Source of the DNA: Promicromonospora thailandica
Lineage (GTDB): Bacteria > Actinomycetota > Actinomycetes > Actinomycetales > Cellulomonadaceae
Assembly: GCF_024171955.1 (NCBI RefSeq)
Contig: NZ_JAMTCS010000007.1
Location: forward strand, 1 to 64,000
Reading direction: 5' to 3'
DNA length: 64,000 nucleotides
Shown: positions 31,286-40,562 of the stretch, piece by piece
Layout: each line of letters begins with the position of its first letter
Numbering within the stretch: the stretch's first letter is position 1
Position numbers and translations under genes: made by a program
Notes under the pieces: model-generated
What the model was told of the DNA's origin: nothing
The model's input: the letters and a program-made list of their open reading frames with translations, nothing else
Database searches by the model: none

Positions 31286-32593
31286 GTGTCCTCCACCTCC
31301 GTGAGCCCGGGCCCCGCCCCCGCGGCGCGACCCGCGCCGCTCGGGGGTGCGTTCGCCCGGGTGGTCTCCGCCAACCTCAGCTCGAGCCTCGGCGACGGCA
31401 TCGCGCGCGTGGCGGCACCGCTGCTCGCCGTGCAGCTCACCGACGACCCGCTGCTCGTCTCGCTCGTCGCGGTCGCCGCGCTGCTGCCCTGGCTCCTGTT
31501 CGCCATCCCGGCCGGCGTGCTGGTCGACCGGGTCGACCGCCGTCTCGCGCTCGGGCTGGCGGGCGGGGTCCGCGCCCTCGTCGCGGCCGGCCTCCTCGCG
31601 CTCCACCTCACGGGGGCGCTGACGATCTGGTGGCTCCTGCTGGTCGTGCTCCTGTACGGGATGCTGGAGACGGTGTACGACGGCGCCGTCCGCGCGGTGG
31701 TCCCGTCCGTCGTCGCCAAGGGCGACCTGCCGCGGGCGAACTCGCGCATCGAGGCCGCCGAGATCGTGGTGCAGCAGTTCCTCTCGCAGCCGGTGACCTC
31801 CTGGCTGCTCGCCTTCTCCGCGGCCTGGGCGCTCGGGCTGAACGCGGCGGCCTACGCCGTGGCGGGCGGCCTCGCGCTGGCCCTGCCCGCCGTCGCCTCG
31901 GGGGTCGCGGCCCGACGGCGGGGCGGGCCGGCGCAGCCCGTGCGTGACGCGCACCCGCGGCCGGGCCGGCGCGCCGAGCTCGCCGCCGGCTTCCGCTTCA
32001 TCTGGGCCGACGCGATGCTCCGGCCGCTGTGGATCGTGAGCGTGCTCATCGGCATCTGCCACGCCGCCATCACGTCCACGCTGGTGCTGTTCGTCCTGGA
32101 GCGGCTCGACGTGCCCGAGGCCTGGTACGGCACCTTCATGCTGGCGGGTGCCGCGGGTGCGCTCACGGCCGCCGCCGTCACGAACCGCCTCCGGGCCCGG
32201 TTCCGGACGGGTCCCGTGATGGCGGCCGTGAACGCCGTCGGCCTGGGGGCGTGGTTCCTCGCCGGAGCGTTCCCCCTGGCCGGGGTGGGCGCGGTGGCGA
32301 TCTTCGTGTCGTTCGGCTGCACGACGACCTGGAACGTGCTGGTCATGTCGCTGCGCCAGGCCGCGGTGCCGAACGAGCTGCTCGGCCGCGTGCACGGCAC
32401 CTGGCGCACCGCGCTGTGGGGCGCCATGCCGCTGGGCTCCCTGGCGGGCGGCCTGCTCGCGCGGGCCGGCTACAGCACGCCGCTCCTCGTCGGCGCGACG
32501 GCGGGCCTCGCCGTCGCCGTCGTCGGCCACCGGTACGTCGCCGGACTGCCGGATCCCGAGGAGCTCGACCCCGAGGCCGGCAGGCCCGCCTGA
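31286..32593 (+). CDS. MFS exporter (enterobactin/tetracycline-exporter type), 435 aa
   Basis: 12 hydrophobic segments; the loop motif GVLVDRVDRRLALGLAGGVRAL after helix 2 matches the MFS_3 / EntS-like group (macrolide or siderophore exporters). Starts at GTG 31286, with TAGCCT seven bases upstream (leaderless). Directly follows the TetR gene, suggesting a TetR-controlled efflux pump with unknown substrate. Confidence 0.88.
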   Translation: MSSTSVSPGPAPAARPAPLGGAFARVVSANLSSSLGDGIARVAAPLLAVQLTDDPLLVSLVAVAALLPWLLFAIPAGVLVDRVDRRLALGLAGGVRALVAAGLLALHLTGALTIWWLLLVVLLYGMLETVYDGAVRAVVPSVVAKGDLPRANSRIEAAEIVVQQFLSQPVTSWLLAFSAAWALGLNAAAYAVAGGLALALPAVASGVAARRRGGPAQPVRDAHPRPGRRAELAAGFRFIWADAMLRPLWIVSVLIGICHAAITSTLVLFVLERLDVPEAWYGTFMLAGAAGALTAAAVTNRLRARFRTGPVMAAVNAVGLGAWFLAGAFPLAGVGAVAIFVSFGCTTTWNVLVMSLRQAAVPNELLGRVHGTWRTALWGAMPLGSLAGGLLARAGYSTPLLVGATAGLAVAVVGHRYVAGLPDPEELDPEAGRPA

Positions 32594-32603
32594 GCCGGCC
32601 GGG

Positions 32604-33749
32604 TCAGATCCAGCGCTTCCAGCGGAAGACGCCGAACAGCCCGACGCTGACGGCGAGCATGCCGACCAGCGCCGCCGGGTAGCCGTAGGCCCAGCCGAGC
32701 TCCGGCATGACGTCGAAGTTCATGCCGTAGACCGTGCCGACGAGCGTCGGGGCGAACAGGATCGCCGCCCAGCCCGAGATCTTCTTGACCTCCTCGCCCT
32801 GCCGGATGCTGACCTCCGACAGGTGCTTCATCTCCTCGTTCTGCCGCTGCGCGACGAGCGTCGCCGCCACGGTCAGGATGTCGCGCAGCGCGGCGCGGAA
32901 GACCTCGATGCGGTCGGCGACCTCGGTGAGGTGGTCGGCCACGTCGCGCAGGTAGGCCTGCAGCTCCGGGTCCACGTCGTACTTGTCCGCGCCCTTGGCG
33001 AGCGAGGCACAGACCTTCTGCTCCGGCCGCACCGCCCGCTGGAAGTCGATGACCTCACGGGACAGCTCGTAGATGCGGCGCGACACGTCGGGCGCGCCAC
33101 CCCAGACGTCCGACTCGATCTCGTCGATGTCGTGGTCCAGGCCGGCCACGACGGGCGCGTACCCGTCCACCACGCTGTCCAGGATCGCGTACAGGACGGC
33201 CTCCGGGCCGCGAGCGAGCATCGCGCGGTCGGCCTCCAGGCGCGCGCGCACGGCGGCCAGGTCGGGCGAGGCGCCGTGCCGCACCGTGACCACGAAGTCG
33301 GGGCCGACGAACACGTGCAGCTCGCCGAACTCGACCTCCTCGGTCGCGTCCAGGTAGCGCGCGGCGCGCAGCACCACGAACAGGGTGTCGCCGTACCGTT
33401 CGATCTTGGGGCGCTGGTGCGCCTGGATCGCGTCCTCGATCGCCAGGGGGTGCAGGTCGAACTCGCGGGCGAGCGACGTCAGCTCCGCCTCCTCGGGGCG
33501 CTCCAGGCCGATCCACGCCATGCCGCCGGGCCGGGACCGGAGCGCGCTGAACGTCTCCGCGAGGTTGTCGTAGCGGGCGGTGCGCACGCCGTCGTCGTAG
33601 ATCGCGGCGGCGACCACCGCCGAGCGCGGCTCGGGGGCGGCGGGACGCGGGGCGGTGTCGGGCGGCGTGCCAGGGGTGCGACGCGGGCGCAGGGCGCCGA
33701 GCAGCGGACGAGCGGGGCGCGCCGGGCGCGCGGGAAGAAAGGTAGCCAT
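32604..33749 (-). CDS. corA: CorA-type magnesium/cobalt channel, 381 aa
   Basis: The YGMNF signature (GMN) sits between the two C-terminal transmembrane helices, preceded by the long cytoplasmic helix DRIEVFRAALRDILTVAATLVAQRQNEEMKHLS. The N-terminal 45 residues are an R/P-rich extension. Start ATG 33749 has AGGAG at 8 nt. A short ORF with a strong ribosome binding site lies 150 bp upstream (33902-33943). Convergent with the MFS gene (10-bp gap). Confidence 0.95.
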   Translation of the reverse strand: MATFLPARPARPARPLLGALRPRRTPGTPPDTAPRPAAPEPRSAVVAAAIYDDGVRTARYDNLAETFSALRSRPGGMAWIGLERPEEAELTSLAREFDLHPLAIEDAIQAHQRPKIERYGDTLFVVLRAARYLDATEEVEFGELHVFVGPDFVVTVRHGASPDLAAVRARLEADRAMLARGPEAVLYAILDSVVDGYAPVVAGLDHDIDEIESDVWGGAPDVSRRIYELSREVIDFQRAVRPEQKVCASLAKGADKYDVDPELQAYLRDVADHLTEVADRIEVFRAALRDILTVAATLVAQRQNEEMKHLSEVSIRQGEEVKKISGWAAILFAPTLVGTVYGMNFDVMPELGWAYGYPAALVGMLAVSVGLFGVFRWKRWI

Positions 33750-33901
33750 GTGGAGCTCCTGGGGTCGAGCGCAGGGAAAGGACTGCGAACGGACACCGCA
33801 GCAGGGACGGCCGACCGACCGGTGGAGGTCACGCCCACGAGAGGGGCGGAGCGCACCGGTGCGCGAGAACCCGCGGGACCGCGGGGTGGGGAACCGTCAG
33901 C

Positions 33902-33943
33902 TCAGCTGCGGTTCGGACTACTCGGAGGCTCGCTGCGGGTCAT
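33902..33943 (-). CDS. Candidate 13-aa leader peptide upstream of corA
   Basis: A near-perfect Shine-Dalgarno GAAGGAGGTGG precedes ATG 33943; the ORF encodes MTRSEPPSSPNRS and stops at 33902. Between its stop and corA are GC-rich inverted segments (for example CCCGCGG/CCGCGGGG around 33868-33885). Proline-containing leader peptides control Mg transport genes in other bacteria; use here is inference. Nothing else gene-like is seen in 33750-34083. Confidence 0.5.
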   Translation of the reverse strand: MTRSEPPSSPNRS

Positions 33944-34083
33944 GCGCGCCACCTCCTTCGTCCGTGCGGCGGGTCGCCGCGGCCGTGTCTCGACGGCACC
34001 CAGTCTAGACCCGTGACCCGGGCCGGTCGAAACAGTTCGAGACCAGGATCACACCGGTCGCCGGGCGCCCGCCCGGTCCGTGC

Positions 34084-34962
34084 TCACCACGCGTCGTGCG
34101 GCCGGTGGTGGACGCCCGGCGGCGGGCGGAAGTCGTGCGGGGCCGAGGACAGGTACGCCCTCGCGAACTCCAGCGAGGCCGCCAGGTCGTCGTGCCGCTC
34201 GGCGGCCGTGCGCGCCGCGCGTGTCGAGATCTCGACGCAGACGTCGCCGCTCCAGCGCCGGGCCACCAGCTCCTGGAGCACCTTCTCGGCCTGCATGCTG
34301 CCGCGTCCGGGCACGAGGTGCTCGTCCCGCGCGCCGTGGTTGCCGTCGGCCAGGTGCACGTGCCGCAGCCGGTCGCCGAACGTGTGCAGCAGCACCAGCG
34401 CGTCCTGCTGCGCCACGCTGGCGTGCGACAGGTCGAGGGTGACCGCGTCGTAGTCGTGCTCGGCGGGGTCCCAGCCGGGCAGGTAGGCCTGGAACTCCCG
34501 CTTGCCGCCGCGCCACGGGTACATGTTCTCGACCGCGATGGTGATGCCCGTGGACTCGCTCAGCGTCCGCACCTGGTCCTGGAACTGCCGCGCGTACTTG
34601 TACTGCCAGCGGAAGGGCGGGTGCACCACGACGGTGTCGGCGCCGAGCTCGAGCGCCATGTCCGCCGTCCGCTCCAGCTTCGCGTCCGGCGACCGGCCCC
34701 AGACGCGCTGGCTGACCAGCAGCGTCGGCGCGTGCACCGAGCACACCGGCATGCCGGTGTCGGCGGACAGCTTCGCGAGCGAGCGCGGGTTCTGGGTGAC
34801 CTCCTCGGACCAGACCATGACCTCCACGCCGTCGTAGCCGAGCTCGGCCGCCGACTCGAAGGCGAGCGGCACTCGGCGCGGGAAGACCGACGCCGTCGAC
34901 AGCGTGACCCGCACCTCGGGAGCTGCGGGTTCCTGCGGTTCGGTCCGGAACGATTCGGGCAT
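34084..34962 (-). CDS. Sugar phosphate isomerase/epimerase (xylose-isomerase-like TIM barrel), 292 aa
   Basis: AP_endonuc_2-type TIM barrel: ELGYDGVEVMVW (about 38-49), the metal-binding VHPPFRW, TIAVENMYPW, VTLDLSHAS and LRHVHLADGNHG, with C-terminal VCVEISTRAA. Such proteins isomerise or epimerise keto-sugars with a divalent metal, often in inositol metabolism; the substrate is not defined. Start ATG 34962. Confidence 0.88.
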   Translation of the reverse strand: MPESFRTEPQEPAAPEVRVTLSTASVFPRRVPLAFESAAELGYDGVEVMVWSEEVTQNPRSLAKLSADTGMPVCSVHAPTLLVSQRVWGRSPDAKLERTADMALELGADTVVVHPPFRWQYKYARQFQDQVRTLSESTGITIAVENMYPWRGGKREFQAYLPGWDPAEHDYDAVTLDLSHASVAQQDALVLLHTFGDRLRHVHLADGNHGARDEHLVPGRGSMQAEKVLQELVARRWSGDVCVEISTRAARTAAERHDDLAASLEFARAYLSSAPHDFRPPPGVHHRPHDAW

Positions 34963-35020
34963 GCGGGCCACCTTAGGGCGCGGACGTGACTGGGATGTGA
35001 CCGGTGGGTTCAGATGACGT

Positions 35021-36670
35021 TCAGGGAAGAAGGCTCTCCCGTACGGCGTCGCGTGCGGCCTGCGCCGTCGGACGGTCGAGGACCACCCGCGCCAGCTCCA
35101 CGCACTCGTCGCGCGACACCCGGGCGAGGGTGTCCGCGACCTCGGCCAGCGCACGGGGGGTCATGGACAGCGACGATACGCCGAGTCCCACCAGGACGGG
35201 GGCGAGGAGCGGGTCGGCCGCCGCCTCACCGCACACGCCCACCGGGGCACCATGCACCGCACCACCCTCGCACGCCACCCGGACCAGCTCCAGGACGGCG
35301 GGCTGCCAGGGGGTGGAGAGGGCCGCGACGCCCGCGAGGTCGCGGTCCGCCGCCATCGTGTACTGCGTGAGGTCGTTGGTGCCGAGGCTCGCGAACGCCA
35401 CCTCGGCCAGCACGTGCCGGGCCTGCAGGGCCGCCGCGGGCGTCTCGATCATGACGCCGGGCCGCTCCAGGCCGTGGGCGGCGCACGCGGCCGCGAAGTC
35501 GCGGGCCTCGTCCACCGTCGCGACCATCGGAGCCATCACCCACACCTCAGCCGTCTCGGCCGCGGCGGCCCGGGCGATCGCGTCGAGCTGGCGGTCCAGC
35601 ACGTCCGGGTGCGCGACGGCGGTGCGCAGCCCCCGTACGCCGAGCGCCGGGTTGTCCTCGTGGTCCGGCGTGAGGAACCGCAGCGGCTTGTCCGCTCCGG
35701 CGTCGAGCGTGCGGACCACCACGCGGCGGCCCGGGAACTGGGACAGCACGGCCCGGTAGGCGGTCACCTGCTCCTCGACGCTGGGCTCCTCGCCCCGGCC
35801 CAGGAAGCAGAACTCGGTGCGGAACAGCCCCACCCCGCGCGCTCCGGCAGCGGCTGCGGCCCGGGCCTCCGCGGGGTCGGCGACGTTCGCCACGAGCTCG
35901 ACCTCCGACCCGTCGCGCGTGACGCCCCGGCCGTCGAAGGTGGCGGCGACGACGCGGCGGCGCGCCTGCTCCACGTCCGCGGCGGACGGCGCGCGCAGCA
36001 CCGTGCCCACCGTGCCGTCCACGACGATCTCCTCGCCGTCGACGAGGTCGTTCGCCTCCGGCAGGGCCACCACGGCGGGGATGCCGAGGGCGCGCGCCAG
36101 GATCGCCATGTGCGACGTCGGGCCGCCGCGCGCCGTCACGATCGCGGTGACCACGGCCGGATCGAGCATGGCGGTGTCCGCCGGGGCGAGGTCGCTCGCC
36201 ACGAGGACGAACGGGTGGCCAGGATCGGGCACCCCGGGCGGCGCGGCGCCCGTGAGCGCCGCGACGATGCGGTCGCGCACGTCGCGCACGTCGCGGGCGC
36301 GCTCCGACATCGGCGGTCCGAGGGACTCGAGCTGGGAGGCGACGGAGCCGGCGGCGTCCCAGACGGCGCGTTCCGGCGTGAGGCGGTCCTCCCGCACCCG
36401 GCGGGCGGCGCCGGCGGCGAGCGTCGGGTCGGCGGCCATGGCGGCCGTCACCGCGAGCACGTCGGCGGCCGTCCCGGACGCCCGCCGGGCGCGCTCGGCC
36501 AGGTCGGCCTCCACCTGCGCGGCGGCCTCCTCGACCGCGCGGACGGCGGCGTCGGCCTCCCCGGTCAGGCGGCTGGTCCGCGGTTCCGGCACGCGGGCCG
36601 GCATCCGCACCACGACTCCCGCGGCGCGCCCCGGGCTCGCCGGGACCCCCGTGAGCCTCTCGCTCGTCAT
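35021..36670 (-). CDS. ptsI: PTS enzyme I (phosphoenolpyruvate-protein phosphotransferase), 549 aa
   Basis: Active-site loop TARGGPTSHMAILARALGIPAVV holds the phosphorylated histidine. The PEP-binding barrel has GVGLFRTEFCFLGR, RTLDAGADKPL, MIETPAAALQ, and the cysteine loop GVCGEAAADP. Full family length. It transfers phosphate from PEP to HPr. Divergent from an EIIA gene, so a control region for general PTS components lies between them; no HPr gene is seen in the window. Confidence 0.97.
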   Translation of the reverse strand: MTSERLTGVPASPGRAAGVVVRMPARVPEPRTSRLTGEADAAVRAVEEAAAQVEADLAERARRASGTAADVLAVTAAMAADPTLAAGAARRVREDRLTPERAVWDAAGSVASQLESLGPPMSERARDVRDVRDRIVAALTGAAPPGVPDPGHPFVLVASDLAPADTAMLDPAVVTAIVTARGGPTSHMAILARALGIPAVVALPEANDLVDGEEIVVDGTVGTVLRAPSAADVEQARRRVVAATFDGRGVTRDGSEVELVANVADPAEARAAAAAGARGVGLFRTEFCFLGRGEEPSVEEQVTAYRAVLSQFPGRRVVVRTLDAGADKPLRFLTPDHEDNPALGVRGLRTAVAHPDVLDRQLDAIARAAAAETAEVWVMAPMVATVDEARDFAAACAAHGLERPGVMIETPAAALQARHVLAEVAFASLGTNDLTQYTMAADRDLAGVAALSTPWQPAVLELVRVACEGGAVHGAPVGVCGEAAADPLLAPVLVGLGVSSLSMTPRALAEVADTLARVSRDECVELARVVLDRPTAQAARDAVRESLLP

Positions 36671-36876
36671 CCGTACGCTCCCCACCGGCTCGTCGTCGAG
36701 TGCGCTCGGAACGTTACACGCGAGCGCCGCCACGAGCGAGACTCCGGGCGGTCTCCGAGGGCCCCGGATCGCGCCGGGGATCACCCCGCCCGGCGGCCGG
36801 GTCTCTGACAGGATGGCTCCATGCAGGCTCCAGGCAGGCAGGCACCAGGCAGGCATACACCATGCAGGACGGCTCG

Positions 36877-37392
36877 ATGGCCGAGGCTCTGATCGTCGGG
36901 TCGCCCGTCGCGGGACGGGTGGTCGCGATGCACGACGTGCCGGACCCCGTCTTCGCCCAGAGCATCGTCGGACCGGGGCTCGCGGTCGATCCGGACACGG
37001 GCCCGGGTGCCACTCCGGGCACGGAGCCGGGCGGGCGCGTGGTGGCGCCGTGCGCCGGGACCGTGGTCAAGCTGCACGCCCACGCGTTCGTGCTGCTGGC
37101 ACCGCCGGCCGCCGGAGCCTCCGAGCCCGCCGCCGGCCGCGGGGTCCTGGTGCACCTGGGCATCGACACCGTGCAGCTGCAGGGCGAGGGCTTCACGCTG
37201 CTGGTCGCCGAGGGCGACGCGGTGGAGGCGGGTCAGGAGCTCGTGCGGTGGTCGCCGTCGGCGGTGGCGGACGGCGGCCGCTCGCCCCTGGTGCCAGTCG
37301 TCGCGCTGGACCTGGGGCCGGGCGGCCTGGAGGAGCCGGCCCGGCCGGGAGCCGTCGTGAGCGCGGGAGACCCCCTGTTCCGCCTCCCCTGA
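36877..37392 (+). CDS. PTS EIIA component, glucose family, 171 aa
   Basis: EIIA-Glc fold: SPVAGRVV at the start, VVAPCAGTVVKLHAHAFVL (first active-site histidine region) and VLVHLGIDTVQLQGEGF with the phosphoacceptor histidine. I start at ATG 36877 because AGGA lies seven bases upstream; ATG 36862 is also in frame. The upstream region has repeated CAGGCAGGCA units (36825-36860). It is a free-standing EIIA that receives phosphate from HPr. Confidence 0.92.
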   Translation: MAEALIVGSPVAGRVVAMHDVPDPVFAQSIVGPGLAVDPDTGPGATPGTEPGGRVVAPCAGTVVKLHAHAFVLLAPPAAGASEPAAGRGVLVHLGIDTVQLQGEGFTLLVAEGDAVEAGQELVRWSPSAVADGGRSPLVPVVALDLGPGGLEEPARPGAVVSAGDPLFRLP

Positions 37393-37443
37393 CGCACGTG
37401 GTCTCGGGCGACCTGTGCGTCTGACAGCACCTAGGGTCGGGGC

Positions 37444-38088
37444 ATGGTGCGTTGCGTGGTGTTCGACGTCGGGGAGACGCTGATCGACGAGTCCCGGATC
37501 TGGCTGCGATGGGCTGAACGGCTCGGGGTGCCCGCGCTGACGTTCCTCGGCGTGCTCGGCGGCTGCGCCGCGCTCGACCGGCCGCACCGGGACGCGTTCG
37601 AGCTGGTGCGGCCCGGCGTGGACATCGACGCGGAGATCGCGCGCTGGGCGCAGGACGAGCCCGCCGGCCTGCGCAACGGCTTCGACGCCGACGACCTGTA
37701 CCCCGACGTGCGCCCGGCGCTGGACGCGCTGCGTGGGGCGGGGTTCGACGTCGTCGTCGCGGGGAACCAGCCGCCCGAGGCGCGGGCCGCGCTCGAGGCG
37801 ATGGACCTGCCGGTGAGCGCCGTGCGCACCTCGGACGAGTGGGGCGTGCAGAAGCCCGAGCCGGGGTTCTTCGCGAAGGTCGCGGAGCTGTCGGGCGTCG
37901 CGCCCGAGGACATCGCGTACGTGGGCGACCGGCTGGACAACGACGTGCTCCCCGCCGCCGACGCCGGCATGCGGCCCGTCCTGCTGCGGCGTGGCCCGTG
38001 GGGGTACCTGCACGCGGAACGCCCGGAGGCGGCGCGCACCACGGTGATCGACTCGCTGACCGAGCTGCCCGCGGTGCTGGCGCGCTGA
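37444..38088 (+). CDS. HAD-family hydrolase, 214 aa
   Basis: HAD motif I VVFDVGETLID (nucleophile Asp), motif II-like VVVAGNQPPEA, motif III lysine in VQKPEPGFF and motif IV YVGDRLDNDV. The cap is small and helical. Probably a phosphatase of small phosphorylated metabolites. TAGGGT six bases before the ATG marks a leaderless promoter. Confidence 0.92.
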   Translation: MVRCVVFDVGETLIDESRIWLRWAERLGVPALTFLGVLGGCAALDRPHRDAFELVRPGVDIDAEIARWAQDEPAGLRNGFDADDLYPDVRPALDALRGAGFDVVVAGNQPPEARAALEAMDLPVSAVRTSDEWGVQKPEPGFFAKVAELSGVAPEDIAYVGDRLDNDVLPAADAGMRPVLLRRGPWGYLHAERPEAARTTVIDSLTELPAVLAR

Positions 38089-38110
38089 CTGCCGGACGCC
38101 CGCGGACGTG

Positions 38111-40075
38111 TCAGCCGCGGAGCGGGAGCGTCAGCACCGGGTCGCCGGTCGGCACCACGCGCACCGGCACGCCCCAGTCCTGCTGCGCCAGGTGGCATGC
38201 GGGGAACACGTCCGGGTCGGGCTCGCCGTCCGGCAGCAGCGGCACCTCGTCGCACGACGCCGCCTTCGCGGTCACGTGCAGCACGCCCTCGGGCACCTCG
38301 GGGTTGATCACCAGGTCGCGGAACAGGTCGGTCCCCGTGCCCGCACCCGAGAGCAGCAGCTCGGGCGGCGTCGCGCTGACCTGGAGCGACGTCGACGGTC
38401 CCCAGCGGTCGTCGAGCTTCTGGCCCGGCGCGGGAGCGAACGGGACGTCCAGGCGCAGCGTTCCGGCGGCGACGTCGGTCGCGGGCCGAGCGACGCGGTG
38501 GGCACCGCCGTCGAGCACCTCGCCCGCGAGCGTGGCGGGCAGCGCGACACGCGTGACACGGTGGGCGGCCGACTCGACGACCAGCAGGTGCACCGCGTCG
38601 TCGGCCACCTCGACGAGCACGCCCGACGGCTCCGCGAGGTCGCGTGCCAGGGTCGTCACCTCTCCGGAGGCGGGGTCGTACCGGCGCAGCGCGCCGTTGT
38701 AGGTGTCGGCGACGACGACGCTGCCGTCCGGCAGCACCGCGACACCGAGCGGGTGCTGCAGCAGCGCCTGGTCGGCGGCACCGTCGCGGTGACCGAAGTC
38801 GAACAGCCCCTGGCCCACGGCGGTGGTGACGGTCGCGGCCGGGACGCCGTCGGCGCCGTCCGACAGCTCGACGCGGCGCAGCGACGAGGTCTCGGAGTCC
38901 GCGATCCACAGGTGGCCGTCGGGCCGGCCGGAGGCGTCGACGGACGGCACCACGCCGGAGGTCTGCGCGAACCAGGCCCCGTCGCCGGGACCGTCCTCGA
39001 GCCCCTCGTTCATGGTCCCCGCGAGCAGGCCCGCCGAACCCTGCACGAGGTCGACCTCCCAGAGGGTGTGGTTGCCGGCCATGGCCACGACGAACGCGGC
39101 GCGCACGGGCGACCACGCGACGTCCCACGGCGAGCTGAGCCGCACGTCGAGCGGCGCCACGGAGGTCCCCGGCTCGTACGGCTGCGCCGGCTCCCCGGCG
39201 CGGCCGCCGACGTTCTCCTGCCCGCCGACCATGAACTGCTCGCCCGTGCCCGCCACGGTGGTGACGCGCCCGTCGGACAGCCGCACGCCGCGCAGGGCGT
39301 GGTTCACCGTGTCGGCGACCACGACGTCGTAGCCGAGCCCGGCGCGCAGCTCCTCCGGCACCAGGCACAGCCCGTTCGGCTCGGAGAAGCGCGCCTCGCC
39401 GGGCCTGCCGTCGGCCAGCCCGCGCTCGCCGGAGCCGATGCGCCGCACGAGGGTCTCGCCGTCGGGAGCGAGCTCGGCGAGCGAGTGGTGCCCCGCGTCG
39501 GCGACCAGGAGGTTGCCGCCGGGCAGCGCGATCGCCTTGGCGGGGAACCGCAGGGTGCCGGACGCCGGTGCGGGCGGCACGTACGGGCCGTCGCCGCGGT
39601 GCAGCGTGCCCTTCGCCGAGTGCTCCGCGATCAGCTCGGTGACCAGGGCCGCGATGGCGGTGCCGTGCCCCTCCCCCGCCATCTGCGCCACGACGTAGCC
39701 CTCGGGGTCGATCACGACCAGCGTGGGCCACGCCCGCGCGGTGTACGCGCCCCAGGTGACCAGCTCGGGGTCGTCGAGCACGGCGTGCCGCACCTCGTAC
39801 CGCTCGACCGCGGCCGCGAGCGCGGCTGGGTCGGCCTCGTGCTCGAACTTGGGCGAGTGCACGCCGATGATGACGAGCTCGTCGCGGTGCTGCTCCTCGA
39901 CCTCGCGCAGCTCGTCGAGCACGTGCAGGCAGTTGATGCAGCAGAAGGTCCAGAAGTCGAGGACGACCACCTTGCCGCGCAGGTCGGCGAGGGTGACGTC
40001 GCGGCCGCCGGTGTTCAGCCAGCCGCGCCCGACGAGCTCCGAGGCGCGGACGCGGGGAAGGACTCCAGTGCTCAC
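38111..40075 (-). CDS. Thioredoxin-like NHL-repeat protein (NHLRC2-like), 654 aa
   Basis: N-terminal thioredoxin fold with FWTFCCINCLHVL (CCxNC in place of CxxC), followed by GAYTARAWPTLVVIDPEG. Residues 180-540 form NHL/beta-propeller repeats (for example LLVADAGHHSLAELAPDG and VVADTYNGALRRYDPASG). C-terminal beta-sandwich-like region. Start at GTG 40075. Homologues exist from bacteria to humans (NHLRC2) with poorly understood function. No signal peptide is evident. Confidence 0.9.
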   Translation of the reverse strand: MSTGVLPRVRASELVGRGWLNTGGRDVTLADLRGKVVVLDFWTFCCINCLHVLDELREVEEQHRDELVIIGVHSPKFEHEADPAALAAAVERYEVRHAVLDDPELVTWGAYTARAWPTLVVIDPEGYVVAQMAGEGHGTAIAALVTELIAEHSAKGTLHRGDGPYVPPAPASGTLRFPAKAIALPGGNLLVADAGHHSLAELAPDGETLVRRIGSGERGLADGRPGEARFSEPNGLCLVPEELRAGLGYDVVVADTVNHALRGVRLSDGRVTTVAGTGEQFMVGGQENVGGRAGEPAQPYEPGTSVAPLDVRLSSPWDVAWSPVRAAFVVAMAGNHTLWEVDLVQGSAGLLAGTMNEGLEDGPGDGAWFAQTSGVVPSVDASGRPDGHLWIADSETSSLRRVELSDGADGVPAATVTTAVGQGLFDFGHRDGAADQALLQHPLGVAVLPDGSVVVADTYNGALRRYDPASGEVTTLARDLAEPSGVLVEVADDAVHLLVVESAAHRVTRVALPATLAGEVLDGGAHRVARPATDVAAGTLRLDVPFAPAPGQKLDDRWGPSTSLQVSATPPELLLSGAGTGTDLFRDLVINPEVPEGVLHVTAKAASCDEVPLLPDGEPDPDVFPACHLAQQDWGVPVRVVPTGDPVLTLPLRG

Positions 40076-40085
40076 CCGCCCATTG

Positions 40086-40301
40086 TCACTCGGTCGGCGT
40101 GGTGTCCTGGTCGGTGTCCGGCCTGCGGGCACGCCACTGCTCGACCAGCGCCTTGTCGGCGCGGCGACGGGTGAGGTCGCTCTTGCCGGCGTGCACGGCC
40201 GCCCGGTGCGCGAGCAGGGCGTCCCGGTCTCGCTCGAGCGCCCACATGAGGGCGGCGCGCACGTCCGCGCGGGTCACCCGCGTGCTCCGCGTCTCGTCCA
40301 T
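40086..40301 (-). CDS. Small conserved-looking protein, 71 aa
   Basis: Short basic helical ORF (RADVRAALMWALERDRDALLAHRAAVHAGKSD) ending 10 bp before the thioredoxin-NHL gene, same strand, with GC-rich third positions. Start ATG 40301 or ATG 40313. No family recognised. The GC-poorer 40302-40562 upstream of it holds the divergent promoters but no further gene. Confidence 0.6.
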   Translation of the reverse strand: MDETRSTRVTRADVRAALMWALERDRDALLAHRAAVHAGKSDLTRRRADKALVEQWRARRPDTDQDTTPTE

Positions 40302-40562
40302 CGTCCCGATCATTCTCGCCGTTCCGTAGTTCGCCGGCGCCCAGGTCGGGCGCCGCCAACGTTTCAGGAGGCAGTTCCGGGGAGGTTTGTGACATCCCTG
40401 GCCTTCCTGGCTTTCACCCGGCCATGGTTGGGTGTAGCAGAGGAACGTATCGCGCAAACCCGGCGCGGCGATATCCACCTTTCGGATGACTTCGTGGGTC
40501 AGAACGGCGTGTCGTGACGGCGTGTGCGTGTCGTGTCAGTGGGTGAGGAGAGGATCAGGGTC

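Noticed and set aside
33750-33960. M-box magnesium riboswitch before corA
   Set aside because: I could not recognise the conserved M-box core; only the short ORF and GC-rich inverted segments are supportable.
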